Counted from the stretch's first letter, positions 44,025 to 57,344 are shown. The stretch: 64,000 nt of DNA from Pyrus communis (GCF_963583255.1 NC_084819.1:6222501-6286500); one strand, 5' to 3'. Made by a program: numbers and translations. The notes: generated from the letters alone by a model not told the origin.

Positions 44025-44598
44025 CTAGTGGTTGAACGAAATTTGGGTCAAGGGTTTTGATGAGATTCAAAAGGAATCTCCTTGATTTCGTCAACCGAGG
44101 TAATCCCGAATCACAAACACGACAACTACATGTGTCAGAGATGGGTGCCATCATCATTAATGACAACAAAAGTCGTTGGAGGTAGCTCAGGATCGCAACC
44201 TTCACGAATACACAAGGCAGGACGGCAGCGACTAGGTTGGGGAAGAAGAAGACATGTCAAACGACATGTCATGCAACCTGGGCTTAGGACTGGCACGGCT
44301 GAACGACTTAGCTCGACTTGAAAGCAGGCGTCGCTTCAACATGCGACTTCTGCAATTTAGGGTTTTGGAATCCTTTCATTTTTCCTTATTTTTCAATATA
44401 CCCCCACATATAATCAACATATAACATGCATATAGCATAGAAGAATAATCATAGTATTCATGGCATAAATCAAACTGAAATAAAATAGCTTAGGGTTTAG
44501 GATTACTTGGATGTTGATGAAGATGGTGAAAAGCTTTCGCAAGGTTTCGTTCAAGGATCCTCTCCTTCTCGTAGAGACAGGTGATGATGATAACGTGT

Positions 44599-44828
44599 TG
44601 TAAACTAAATTTTAAAGTGGGTGAGAAAAACAGAGGACGACACAATAGAGAAGAGCTCGGGAGTATGTAAATTGTGTCCTCACCCCTTGGCCTATACCTT
44701 TATTTAATCATGATAGACTTTCTTACATTGCAAGTAATATAAACCTATAAGAATTTGATCTCCAAATCTTTTCAGAATTTTTCAAATTTATACAATCACA
44801 TTCGTAATTAATAGTACTATTTGCAACA
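44599..44828 (-). mobile_element. Ale-like copia LTR, minus orientation, with leader
   Basis: On minus it runs TGTTGCAAATAGTACTATT to AGTTTACA (230 bp) and is followed by ACACGTTATCATCATC, a leader form I associate with Ale copia elements. The leader and a possible gag start continue to about 44030, where the gag-only element's 3' LTR ends. No polymerase remains. Confidence 0.6.
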
Positions 44829-44974
44829 AACTGAGTTATTGTAATTTTCTTACCATCTCTCTTTTGCTAACATTGGGAGAGAGTGTGTTTGATTTTATTC
44901 AAAATGTTGAAACTCATAATTTTTACATGAGGCAAAATATACAAAATGAGTTTATACAAACTTTAGCTCTTCTA

Positions 44975-45078
44975 GGGGGTGGGCTGGTGTAGCTGAACTA
45001 ATTAAAAACATTTACCTCTAGACTAAAGGTTCTAAGTTTGATTCTCTTCCCCATTATCAGTTGTATAAAAATAAAGAC
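44975..45078 (+). mobile_element. tRNA-derived SINE-like element
   Basis: An A-box-like TGTAGCTGAACTAATTAA and, ~35 bp on, a B-box-like GGTTCTAAGTTTGATTCTC with tRNA-like spacing, ending TTGTATAAAAATAAAG. No perfect target duplication was found. Confidence 0.5.
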
Positions 45079-45770
45079 TCTAACACTGCGTTTGTATATG
45101 GAGATTTAAGATTACTAAAAGATTTTAAAATAATGTAATTTTATTTTCTATAATTTGTGAATTTTCTTGTTCAGTTAACCTAAGAGAACAATAGAATTTG
45201 AATACAAATTTTTTTTATTTTTAAACTCACTCGTAGAAATTTGAAAGCGACACCTAATTATATGAAATTTAAACTTTGAGATTGAAGGTCCCAAATTTTA
45301 AGTTTTTTTTCTTTTTCTTTTTGGGTGAAAATTCTAAATTTCTTTATTTATAAGTCAAAACAAGGGAATTAGTACATGTTAAAGTCTGACTTTCGTCAAA
45401 ATTCCAAATTTATTCCCCACGTCCAAACATAGTGTAATAGTACAAAATTATTTAAACTTCAGTCGTAGTTCTCCATACGTTTCGATAAAAAAAAGTTCTC
45501 CATATGCTGCAAGCCATCAAACCAACTTCCGACAATTGAGATGCGCTTTGTCATAGTTCATTCTTTTTTGCGCAAACCATGACGAGGGAGAAGCCCATCA
45601 AAGACATGATCAGAGTCTGTAGACAGCAGTAAAAATAGTGAATATCTTAAACTTAATGCAGAAGTTTAGTGCTTGCAGAAGAACCCTTCTGCTTGCAGTA
45701 AGGTTAAGTGACATGATTTGAATTGGTGTAAAAAGAAAACAAAATTGGTATATAAGCCAAAGATATTGAT

Positions 45771-46753
45771 TCATAGAGATTGCAGATCTTGGAAAAATCT
45801 ATTTGCAAGGGCCAGAAGACTTCTTTGCATTCCTGCAAAAGCGAATGATTAATAGTGTCATAAATTCCTAAATATTATGTATTGATAAGTGATAAGAGAG
45901 AAAGCTAGAACCTGTCTCATAGGATAGTGTTCTTTGTAGAGCTTTAACATCAGGTGTCGTATGAAAGACCACGCCAGTAAGAAAATAGCCAGCTATAAAA
46001 GCCGTCAAATAACATGCGATAAAGAGCAACAAAACGGTTAGTCCAAAAGAAGACATAGCAGGCTCAATGTTAATGGCAAGTGGTGCTCCAACACACACAT
46101 AGCGGAGGCAAAAATGGCCGAATGGCATCACATATTTGGAGAAGAAACCTGAAGGTGAAATATATAAGACAAGTCAGAATCTCTCCAAATGAACATTGTG
46201 TTAAAATGGATATTATCCAGAGTTGGTGTATCATGGATTCAAAAGCAAGCCTGCAGCTACTGGCAGTGACTATAATCTGCAGAATGCTAGCTGGACACCA
46301 TTCCCCTTAAGTCAACAACTTTCCAATGAGCAATAACGATAAGAATGGTGTGATAAATACTGCAGAAGCAGTAGATAATGATGCCATGACAATGCTCAGA
46401 GGGGCCACTGTCGGGTCCAGTCAGAATAGTAGCATAGTTTGAGACTAGGCACCATTAACACAAGATACCAATATAATCCCAGCACCTGATCACAGATATA
46501 AGAAAAGTTCACACTTTCATTCTAGTGTTCTGACAGGGAGGCAGGGTGAATCTTCTTACCTACTTGAGTTGGAAGACCAAATATTGCTACCGCGATAAAT
46601 CCAAAAACATACCCAAGGAGCGGCTTGACAAGAAATTGACCAGTATAACCAGCTAAAACAGATGTCGGCCTCTTAAAAGCTTTGAGGAAATCCTTTTCGC
46701 TGGAATTAACCCCGACTGAAAACATCAAAAACCCTAATGCAGGTGCATAGTAC
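45771..46753 (-). pseudogene. BASS-type sodium/metabolite cotransporter, truncated and broken
   Basis: Minus-strand exon remnants: 46753-46560 (YYAPALGFLMFSVGVNSSEK through FGLPTQV, intact with GT/AG borders), about 46485-46330 (GAGIILVSCVNGA, then a TAG, then VAPLSIVMASLSTASAVFIT), 46148-45912 (ICDAIRPFLPPL, a frameshift, then VGAPLAINIEPAMSSFGLTV and TPDVKALQRTLSYETG) and 45832-45771 (GMQRSLLALANRFFQD, then TGA). BASS proteins move organic acids with sodium across plastid envelopes. The N-terminus is absent, and stops and frameshifts prevent function. The exact BASS member was not assigned. Confidence 0.85.
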
Positions 46754-47380
46754 CTGGGCCGTAGAAAAAGGTTTTTGTTACTTTAAAAATGAGAAAAAGA
46801 ATCCACATCTTTTGTATGCATATCTTTCCACCTACCAAAAAACATAGTCTACAAAATATTAAGATGAAAGGGGATTCTACAAAATATTGGCTCAATATGG
46901 TTGTTTAAGTCTTGGCATGTAAATCACTTAAACAACTACATTCAGACAAGCTCCAGTTTTAAGTGTAGCGGTTTAAAACTCAACCTTCTGTGGAAGTAGC
47001 TCACTTTCACTAAACTCTTCATCCAAACAAGGTTTAATGATGACCAACCAATTCATTTAAACAAGGTTCAAGAACCTGTTGGTAAACCTTGTGAAAGGTG
47101 GAAGGACAAGAGCCAATATGTACCAGCAAGGGTTACATGTGCATGAGCACATTGTCATGCCACCATGGCAGTCATGATCGACTTGTTTAAGGGAACAAGC
47201 CCAGGTTTTGGTGCTCCAAAAAAATGCATTGCAGTAGTTGCAAACAATCTTGTTTTATCGACAGCACAAAACGTTTAAGTTGACAAAAACCATTAAATGC
47301 ATTGCAGCCGTTGCAAATCAAAACGCTGTCTATCGAAAGCATAAAACTTTAAGTTGACAATAATACCGTTAGCTTTTCTT

Positions 47381-47480
47381 AGCATCTCTTCACCTGATTT
47401 CAGCGCAATTCAAGATTCAATTTTCTAGCCAGCATCTCTTCACCTGATTTCAGCGCAATTCAAGATTCAATTTTCTAGCC
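47381..47480. repeat. Perfect 50-bp tandem duplication
   Basis: Copies at 47381-47430 and 47431-47480 begin AGCATCTCTTCACCTGATTT and end CAATTTTCTAGCC with no mismatch. The event is recent. Confidence 0.97.
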
Positions 47481-50163
47481 TGAAAGAAAGATTTGAGTTT
47501 CTATTATTACTACAAGACATATATGTTTGCATCATCCTAATGATGATAAATTTGATGTAAGCACGTGAAAACTATCTTTGTCCAAGTAGTAACCAAGAAA
47601 CAAACAAAACCAACGAAGAATGTCAACTAAATCTCCATCATAATGTCACTTAATACTAGATTAAATCGTCTGCTTGGATTACTCTCAAGTTTTATATGCT
47701 TCCAATTAAGCATGTGAGCTCATTCCCACAGTTACTTATAACGTATCTTCACTGTAAAACTTTCACAAACGGAACTATTTTAATGTTCTAATCTTCATTT
47801 GAAGATCAACCCTAGGGCATCTGATATCATTTAGTCCTCCAAATATATGAAATAAATCTATGGTTCATCATGAATATGCTACTTGTTCAAATGATTTTTT
47901 GTAGGGATACAAATGAAGATTAAGAGATTGAATAGTTTTGATTATGAAATTTCTATGGTAAAGATCCGATATTTGCAAGTGAAAGAATGGGTTCGTCTCC
48001 TACTGGGAATGCAAGTATTGTCCTCAATCTAATCCATTCGCGTCCCGACGTGCCGCATTCTCTCTTCCCACTCTCACCCCATCACATTGCATAACCAATG
48101 CTCATGTGAGCCTTCTATCTAGTACAATCATGTGAGATGAATTCAATACCAAATAAATAATGATGGCTTAGTCCAACTTATATCTAGAGTAGAATATCTT
48201 TGTATCAAAACAAAAAGAAAACAATATTGGAACAAAAAAAGAGTCAGTAACAGAAAGAAATGCACCTGCGATGGTCCGGATGCATAATTGACCCGAATGC
48301 GAATGAAAAGAATCCGACAAGTTTTGCAATCGCATTGTACACAACAAACAAAAAATGATAAATCTAAATGAAAAGATTATATTTTTTATTCGAATAAAAG
48401 AGCAGAACATGCGAAGATAGCTACTCACACGGAGATATCGACCGAGAACGAAGGGAGCTCAGAGACTGAGATTAGGATAATGGAACAAAGATTTGGCAGC
48501 TGGGTTGTTGATTTAGACGTCGGTGAATATGTAATTGGTAGTTGTTATTAAGAGGAGCATGCAGTTGCACTTGCAATTGCAAAGCCATTTTTGTGCAGAC
48601 TCTCTGCACAGCAGGGAAGGAGAGAGAGCTGAGATAAAAGTATACAGTCAGTCCACTAGTCTACACACTGCCTATATTTGTGGTTCAACGACTTCCGGGC
48701 CGGATCCAGGTCTGCCTCCCGGCAAATTAGGGTGGGCACATTCGTGGGTTTATAAACCAGCTCAACGAAATTTGTTTGGTTCGGTTGGGTTGTAAATTTT
48801 TTAAAATTATTTTTGAGCAGAAACACCACCACCCGTACAGTAAGTAGGTTGTGTTGGGTTGAAGTATTATTACTATTGAATCTGACGCATCCGAATATTA
48901 ACAATTTTTAAAACATACATCTATTTTACATACACATATACATAATATAATAGTTATTAAACACACTTGGTTTATTTATATTTATGATATTTAAATATTA
49001 AGTAATAAATAATGATTCTACAACACCAAATTCATAAGATAAGTTTAATGCTACATTAGGGAATTGTTATTGGTACTCCCAAAATCTCATTTTGTGCTCC
49101 AAACTTTCTATAATGAGAAAGAAAAATACACTTGTAAAGAGTGTAAAATTAGATTTTTAAAATGCTAATAACATTTTTCTTACATTATTACATGAATTTT
49201 TAGAGTGCTAATTTGACTTCACTTTACTACATGTATTTTAGATTATTTGTCACTTATACTCTCTTTAGGAATAAGAAAGAAAATAAATAATCAAAACCCG
49301 TTCAACCCAACCCATCATAGAAATTAGAATTGTTTGAGTGAGTTGATTTGCCCATTTTCTTGAGTAAAAATGAGTTTCAATAATGTAAAAATATATTACG
49401 AAGTAAGCCACCAAATATATGTCCAACGATCTTAATCCACAAATATATAAAACTCATCTTAGCTTAATTACGTGCGTAGCCTCAATTTTAATTTTCAAAA
49501 TCTTTTATGACCGCAACTTGCTTAATGCTTGCCATTCCTTTGACAAAATAAAACAAAAGAGTAAGGGAAGTAGATATAGGTTTTGGTACAATGTTAGGAA
49601 CTTAGGACCATTTGGCCAATGTATGTACAACGCTGAAGGTTACTTAGAGAGTTGTCTCGCGTCTCTAGGTATTCTTTACCTACTTATATGTGTCGGTTTC
49701 GGGTACAAATACTCTTTTATTGAAGATTGTTCAAGCTTTTATTGGGAGTATGACATGAGTTACTTTAACGTCGTGGCGATTGATACTCGAATATTGACTC
49801 GATGCATTTTCTCTACCTCTTCTTACCCTGAAAAATCAGTTTGAGCAGCTTGTTCCTTTGGAACGTTAGCATCATCTTTCTGTAGTTCTGGCGTTCCCCA
49901 TTCTGGTGAAAAAGTCAAATAGTTTATTAGACCCCTGCTAATTTGGTCGTTAGAATTAGATGGCATTAGACTCTAGTCCAGGTCAATCCTTAATAAGTAA
50001 TGCTCTTTAAAATGTGTATTTTACTACGCAATATTTTAGATTATTGTCCAGGTCAATCCTAAGTGCTAACGTATGTTTGTTGGAACTCTGGACTATTATT
50101 AAGATTGTATTACATTTTAATTATCACATATACTTTTAACTTAGTTAAAAAAATCATGACACG

Positions 50164-50354
50164 AAATTTTTTTCCAAAAAAAACTCCCTTGTGCTTTTAC
50201 CTGACGATCAATCTTTGAAATTCTTTCAGGTTGTTACAAATGGATGACAATCCACATGAATTTTTTTTCCAAAAAAACTCCCTCGTGCTTTTACCCGACG
50301 ATCAATCTTTGAAATTCTTTCAGGTTGTTACAAACGGATGACAATCCAACCCAA
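50164..50354. repeat. ~95-bp direct tandem duplication
   Basis: Copies at 50164-50256 and 50259-50350 share CGACGATCAATCTTTGAAAT and TTCTTTCAGGTTGTTACAAA, with about five differences. Confidence 0.93.
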
Positions 50355-52763
50355 AAAATTTCAAGATAAGGAAAAAATTTCTAGGAAAAAGAAATCTTTA
50401 GAATAAGAACCCAAGCCAAGTGATGAAGTTGTTCCGTTAAACTAAGAACCACTTAAACTAAGAACCAGCTACACCAAACGTGGTATACTAGGCCTAGTCA
50501 AGCCAGTCTCTGTTATTTGGTGTACCAAATAAGGCTTCTATACAAAATATAGTATTACAATTTAGTAATTTTACTCTCTACTTATAAGTAAATAATACCA
50601 GATTTGACTCACTTAGAGTACAAGTTCGACACCTAATTATAACTGATTGATTATATATAAAAAAATAAGGAAAATAGCCATATGTAATGACCACATATTA
50701 ATCATATATCAATGCTGAAACTATGACATAACAACAACACAATGGTGATATAATGACAAATAATAAACATTGATTATTTCTGCAACCAAATGTCAAATAT
50801 ATTTATTGTAGTTAATTTTCTCAAACATTTATACTAGTCCAATTTACTTAAAATAGAGGCCAACCTTCCAAGTAATCATCGTCCACAAATAAGAAAATCT
50901 TTGTAATAGATGACACTATACGACAAATATTTATTGAACGAATGATATATTATTTGAATAGATGACAATTATCTATTGCAATGGTGATGCTACTAGGAGA
51001 AGGTTGAATAAGAGGAGAAGGTTGAAAAAAGCAACCAGAAATCCAGAAGACTCGAACCAAAAACACAACATTTCAATATTTCATTACCAGCTGCGATGAC
51101 CTTAACAGAAAAGAAAAAGAAACAGAATAAAAAAGCAAAACCCAAACAGAGGAGACCTTTTACACAATAATGTCATGCATTGAATGCCCTGTCTCTTCAC
51201 ATACTAGTTACCTTTTACCTAACCATTTATTTTAACATTATTTTTGTGTGGCCTTGATTTGGTAGATCTCAAAATATCAACTCCAGCAAGTCAAACACTC
51301 ATCCACTTTAGAAGGTCTTGGACTCTTGGCCGAAGCTACCTTATACGGCAGTACCATACCCATGGTTCCATGGTCATAGGGGTTTTGGATCAAGCAGGTG
51401 GGACACAAATGTGGGATGTGAGGTCTCACCTGACGCATAAGGCAACACACGTTAATGCGATGGACTTGAAATGTAAACTTACAGATGACTCGCTATTGTG
51501 TGAATGATGTCATATTCAAGAGTTGGCATACACTAGAATTTCTTTTCTTTACGAGTGTATTACTAATTTTGCCCAAAACTTTATCCAGACAACTTGTCCC
51601 CAAAATGTACTAAAAGATATAAAGTGGAAAAACTAAGATAAGACTTATTACAGTAATAGTCTTTAAACTCATCATCATGTGTCGATTTTTAACTCCAAAC
51701 TTTTATTTTCTTTCTTACAAATGTTGAAATGTACTCTCGATTAACATTGTAGTCCTTTAGGTTAACTTGGTCCATAATTTGGTTAACTATGGGGGAATAG
51801 AGTCACAAACGCAAATGAACCACAGAACAGATTTAGAGAGGATTGTTGTAATTAAACGGATGGGAGGAGTTCCCCATCACACGGCAGTTCCTTCGTGTGG
51901 TCCCTGCTCCACACCCCTCTCAAGCGGAAGCCACGTGACAGACCTTGTGATGTTGACAACCGTCGACGCGTGGCAACACCTTATTGGCTGATCACTCTAT
52001 CCAATGGCACGGAGATATTTCATGTCTCAGCCCCTCGTACGGACAAAGACTTTTTTAAAACGAACCATTTTTACGGTGCCCATTCGGTGCTCCAAATTTA
52101 CCTGCAACCCCTTGTTACAGCGATTGTCCAGATATAACTGGCAATAGACAAGAATGTTCGCTGTTTTCGCTTTAAAGCTCGTCACCTCTGAGCCGGCCAG
52201 TACCGGCGACGGTTGTCGGTCACTTTTTGCACGTGTCACCGAAAGACTTGATGGCATCAAGTTCCTGTGCACCCCAATAAGGGGTTTCAAATTTTTTTTT
52301 ACCATTGGGTGAAGAAATAGTGAGTGGGTGACATGTGTAGGCTGTGCAATTTATTCCCTTGTTTTTTACTTTTTTGGGAGGTGTCCATTAATTACCAAAA
52401 AAAGAAAGGGAGATGATGGATTAGGTTCAAATCAGATGGCCTCCTTGCCCTTTTCATTTTATTCCATGCTTTTTATATTTCCTCAAATATACTTGTGTAC
52501 ATATGTTCATAGGGTTCTCCTCATAGACTTTGAGACCTAAAAAGGAAAAGAAGAAAGTAGGGCAAATCAATCTGTCTCTATTAATCTTTACTAATAATTC
52601 ATCTTCTTCCTCCTCAAATTATTTTCTAGGATTGCAGGTTTCTCTGGTCTGCCCCCCTTTCCATATTTAGAAACCCTATTTCTTGCGGTTGCTTGAGATT
52701 TTCCGGGAAATCGGCTACTGGGGTTTTCCGGAATTCGATTTTCGTGTTCGGAAAGGTGAGAAA

Positions 52764-55700
52764 ATGGTGAGGGGGAAGACTCAGATGAAGCGCATCGAAA
52801 ATGCAGCGAGCAGGCAAGTGACTTTTTCCAAGAGAAGAAATGGGCTGCTGAAGAAAGCCTTTGAGCTTTCAGTCCTGTGTGATGCTGAAGTTGCACTTGT
52901 GATCTTCTCCGCAAGAGGGAAGCTCTATGAGTTTTCGAGCACCAGGTACGTTTAGAACACAACCATAATTTTATGTTTTATTTTGTTTACTAAATCTGGC
53001 ATTTTATTACGATTTATATTTTGTTGAATCTCAGTTTTTGACTGTAATCGATGGATAAAAGCTGCTTCTTGTGTAGTACGTGCAGCAGATAATAGATAGG
53101 AAAAGGTCTATAATACCAAATATTGATCAGGCTTTAGATGTATAGGATCTTTTCTGATTCAAATTTTTTTTTGTGCTAATTTTGTTTCATTGTTTTGCGT
53201 TTGGGTTGAAAGTTTTCTGGGTTTTAATTAATTGGGTTTTCTTTTTTATCTTTTGTTGCTGATCTTTCACTCACTATATTTATTCAAGGGCCGCAAATTT
53301 CTGGGTTAATTGAACAATAAAAAATAAATCTTTTGGATGTAATTCTCTCTACCGTATGAATCTGAGGACATAAATATGTACAGTAGTTTCTGCTATATCT
53401 ATTTGTCATCAGTTTTGATTTGTTAATTACTGAATCTTTGTGTTTGTAGATCTTAATTTATTGAATCTAAATCAGTGATATACAATAGATGGTGTAAATG
53501 AACCCGAACAGTGGAAAAACAACTGATAATGTAAGGTGAAATAACTAATAAATAATCTTGGAATTTTGTTCAGTACTGTATCTGAGGGACCTCTGAGCAA
53601 TGGTTGTACTTGTCTTAAAAATCAGTATACAATTACCTTAATTTCAATTCTTAAATTAAATGTCAGTGCATATAGCTTTAGTTCCTGGCCTCCCCATTTT
53701 ATATATTGATTAGTACTTAAAATGAAGGGGTCTCTTTTCATAATCTCTACTGCAAGAGATTCTCTAATTATGCAAATAAGACTTAGTTTTAATGATGTTG
53801 TCGTCTAATAAGTACTTATAATGTTTTAAAAAAAATCACTACATGTTTAATGATGATTGAGACGTAATATCGTTTTCCCTTCACCAAAAAATATATAAGG
53901 GGGTCTCTTTTAATAATCTCTACTAGAAGAGATTCTCTAATTATGGAATTAAGATTTAGTTTTAATGACGTTGTCGTCTAATAAGTGCTTATAACATTTT
54001 AAAAAAAATCACTACATGTTTAATAACGATTGAGACGTAATAAATTATCAATGATGTATGAGAGAATCTCTTCTCCACTCAATAAATACTATCTGGTAAA
54101 GTTAAATTAATAATCTTGTTTGAAGTATGAGATGAGGTTGATTTGTTACCAACAATGATTTAATGTAGCGTTGAGAAATGCATGAATCTTGAGAACTGAT
54201 TGATCGACATCGTATACCCTAGAGCACACTCCAAAATATTTGTTCATTTAAAATGTTTAATATTATATCTAAAGTACTTGTGCTAAGAGAATCTTCTTTG
54301 TGATTGAGAAATAATAGAAAAAAAATATTACGAATGTGTTCGAACAAAATAGCATATAAGCCATTATAGTAAAACCAAAGTAGAATTTGACTATAATGGA
54401 TATACAAATGTGTTCCAACTAAAATGAGTGCAAATATACCATTTGCTAGCTTCATTTTATCATATTGCATGCTTAATTAGGACAAGAGAATTAAGATCAT
54501 CATTCCGGTGTATTCAAATATTGGTTAGGACGATCCTGGGTTAGGGAGGATTGAACTCAAGACCTCATGTACATGAGTGATTGCTCTTAGCTACTTGAGC
54601 TACAATCTTTTTGCATAACAATAATTTTTGTTAACCATGCCTACTAAGAAGTTGTTCAATATGGAAAGTGATCTTCACACTCCATTTCTAACTTGTCACA
54701 CACTCCTCTTTATTTCTAAGCATAAATCAAGAAAATTCAACCGTTAAAATTAATTAGGAGTGTTTGAAAGACTAAAAATGGGGTATGTTTATCATTTCCC
54801 ATTCAATATATAAACAAGAGTACTAGGTTTCTTTGTTATTTTCATCAACAGAAAAATGTCCTTTTAGGTTATAAATAAATAACATCTAGAAACTATACCA
54901 TGTTAAGATGTTTCCATCTAGTAGACTAGCACTAGGCGTATGTATAGTTTAGTTTTTTAAATATCCGTACTTTTTAGATATGTTATATCTATACTTTTAG
55001 ATAATACTTGCATTCTCCCGTGAAGGGATGACCTCATTTTCCCTATGCAAATAATATATACCAACCATACAAATTTTCTAATCGTAATCGTGAATTTTTT
55101 TAATCTTCATTTAAAGATCACCACTACAAACAAATTATTTGAGTTGGAAATCATTTAGTCATTCAAATGTATAGAAAAAATCAACGTTGTAGGTACTAAG
55201 TAACATATTCTTGATGAACCGTTCAAATGAAGATTAAGAAGTTGAATGGTTCCCATTATGAAATTTCCACATTAAGAAAACATAGAACATTCTCCAAGGG
55301 GGAATGTAAGTATTATTATCCAAATAAATAATAACTAAACAATCATTTACCATGCAGATTGCGCTTTACTGTAGTAGCGAAAAACAATAATGCCTGTTGT
55401 GGGTTCAATACCCACCCATCCCCTCTCCTGTAACATTTAACAATTTAACTCACTAATGCTAAAAAAACAATCATTTGCCATGATCTCTCTCCCAACCTCT
55501 ATTTTTTCTAACAACTTAATTGACATCTATACTCCTAAAACTTAACTCAAGTCTCATTTTAACGTTCTAAAACTCAAATGTTTTTGCCTTAACTCCATCG
55601 TGTCTCAATTTGCCCATATCATCAATTTTATTAATAAATTATTCAAAACTATTTACCCGTCACAAATGACACATATATCAACTACAATTGGTCCTATTTG

Positions 55701-57225
55701 TGCAATGTAAACAATTTTAACGAATTTCTTAGTAAACTTAACGTTAGGGGCACAATGAGACATGATTTGAATTTCATAGAATTAAGACTTGAGTTGAGTG
55801 TAAATATGGCTTTTTTAAACACATTCCAAACGAGTTGTTAGAATCTGGAGATAAGAACAATAAATTGGTTGACTTGATATCCAGAGAGATTTAGTTTTTT
55901 ATTCTTTCTCTACTATAGCATGGCCTTCAACTCGATCTAACCTTTTCTTAAGTCTTTGTAAGTGTACTTTCACCTTGTTAAACAACCTTTTGCATAACTT
56001 GAGTAAGGGGTGCCCGCCGTGGCCTTCAACTCGATCTACCCTTTTCTTAAATCATTGTAAGTGTACCTCCACCTTGTTAAAAAAACCTTTTGCATAACTT
56101 GACTAAGGGGCTAACACTGTGCCCGACCTGACTTGCCTTTGGCGCACTGAATTATGATATATCCTCTCTTTCCATACTCGATATATATATATATATATAT
56201 ATCCTCAATCCTCAATCCTCAATCCTCAATCCATAATCTTATATATGTAGTACTTAGTCATCTTATTAGCTTTTCATTTCAAACTCCAAATCACGACGTC
56301 CATGGCTTGTCACTGTTTTATGAATTATGAATACATATAAATCTATTGCCCAACTTGAAACTTTTATTTGGGTTTAGTTTTGAAGAATTACTTTGAAAAA
56401 TCTTCATATATAATTGAAGAATTAAATGAATAGTGGATCATCAATCTCACATCTGGACGTGCATGCAATTAGTTAATCTTGGTTAACATATTTAACTAGC
56501 ACTGTTGGTGGTATTCTTAACTCTTCTTGTGCTTTCAGCATCAGAAGCACAATAGACCGTTACCAAATGAGAATGAAGGATCAAGGCCAGCTCACTACTA
56601 AAGCATTTCAAGAAGATATGGAGGTAGTTCGAGTCAACTGCCATTACACAGTCTCTCTATCAATCCTTTCATACAATTTAAAAACATCAATTCTGCTGCT
56701 ATATAATTGGCTAACTTTTATTGAAGAACTATCTTTATATAAAAACTTAAAATTCGACGGTTCAAATCATAACTGAAAAACGCACCTGACTCCACGGGGG
56801 AAATGGTTATCCTTTCTGGAAGGGCTATTACTTATATACCTTCTTTTATCTAAGGCAATGCCTTTTCATTAAAACCTGCATCTGCATGCATGATAAACGT
56901 TACTAAATTTTTTACTATTATTGGACTGTATGCAGCATGAGACGAATGACACTCAAACCTTGGCCAAAAAGATCGAGTCTATTGAAGCTTCTAAAAGGTT
57001 TAATTCGCTTCTTACCTTGAAATATGTATTTTAAGCTTGTTTTAATTAGTTATGTACTATATATACTGCAGTCAGATTTTCATTTTGGTCGGAGATTATA
57101 GATAAATGCTATACGTATGGTGTAGGAAGCTGTTAGGTAATGATTTGGAATCATGTTCCATGGAGGAACTACATCAGACAGAGAACCAACTGGAGCGAAG
57201 CTTAAAAAAAATTAGGGCCAAAAAG
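52764..57225 (+). CDS. SOC1-like: MIKC MADS-box transcription factor, SOC1/TM3 clade (exons 1-4 visible)
   Basis: Exons 52764-52945, 56539-56623, 56936-56997 and 57126-57225 (182, 85, 62 and 100 bp, the sizes usual for MIKC genes). GT/AG borders and phases agree, giving 143 codons. Residues 1-60 are the MADS domain ([40 protein letters not shown]). An I region follows ([15 protein letters not shown]), then the first K-box part ([40 protein letters not shown]). SOC1-clade proteins are nuclear and promote flowering. An in-frame upstream ATG (52683) would add 27 residues, but the MADS start is standard. Exons 5 onward, which complete the K-box and C-terminus, are not seen to 64000; the gene may be truncated or have a very long intron 4. 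Confidence 0.93.
53724..54041. repeat. ~145-bp duplication in MADS intron 1
   Basis: Copies at 53724-53869 and 53897-54041 share TCTCTTTTNATAATCTCTAC, TGTTGTCGTCTAATAAGT and AAAAAATCACTACATGTTTA; about 90% alike by eye, period about 173 bp. Confidence 0.9.
54500..54615 (-). mobile_element. tRNA-derived SINE-like element in MADS intron 1
   Basis: On minus, TTGTAGCTCAAGTAGCTAAG (A-box-like) is followed at tRNA spacing by GGTCTTGAGTTCAATCCTCC (B-box-like). The acceptor and variable parts are diverged, so this is a SINE-like relic rather than a tRNA gene. Confidence 0.5.
55921..56110. repeat. ~99-bp tandem duplication in MADS intron 1
   Basis: Two adjacent copies starting TGGCCTTCAACTCGATCTA (55921 and 56020), each ending GCATAACTTGA(G/C)TAAGGGG. 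Confidence 0.92.
56181..56232. repeat. (TA)n plus 7-bp (ATCCTCA)n
   Basis: About ten TA units followed by four and a half copies of ATCCTCA, in MADS intron 1. Confidence 0.93.
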
Positions 57226-57344
57226 GTACAGATTATATGAGTTCTATATAATGCATTCTTTTTCCTTCTTATGCTCTACACATCTGGTTTTCTTTATAAT
57301 TATCATTAATATATAGGTCATCAATTTTTTACAAGAAGTGATAC

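Larger units (their letters stand above)
46754..52600. other. Gene-poor intergenic stretch
   Basis: No intact gene was recognised. Open frames (for example 49419-49844, 51244-51507) have no domain I know. It contains a 50-bp perfect duplication and a ~95-bp direct repeat listed separately. The last few hundred bases should be the promoter of the MADS gene. Confidence 0.5.

Noticed and set aside
49419..49844. 141-codon plus-strand frame with hydrophobic stretches
   Set aside because: No known family and no splice or promoter support; I could not tell it from chance.
52591..52962. 123-codon minus-strand frame
   Set aside because: Antisense shadow of the MADS first exon and leader.
54500..54615. 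Possible tRNA gene on the minus strand
   Set aside because: A- and B-box-like blocks are present, but stems do not pair well; a SINE relic fits better.
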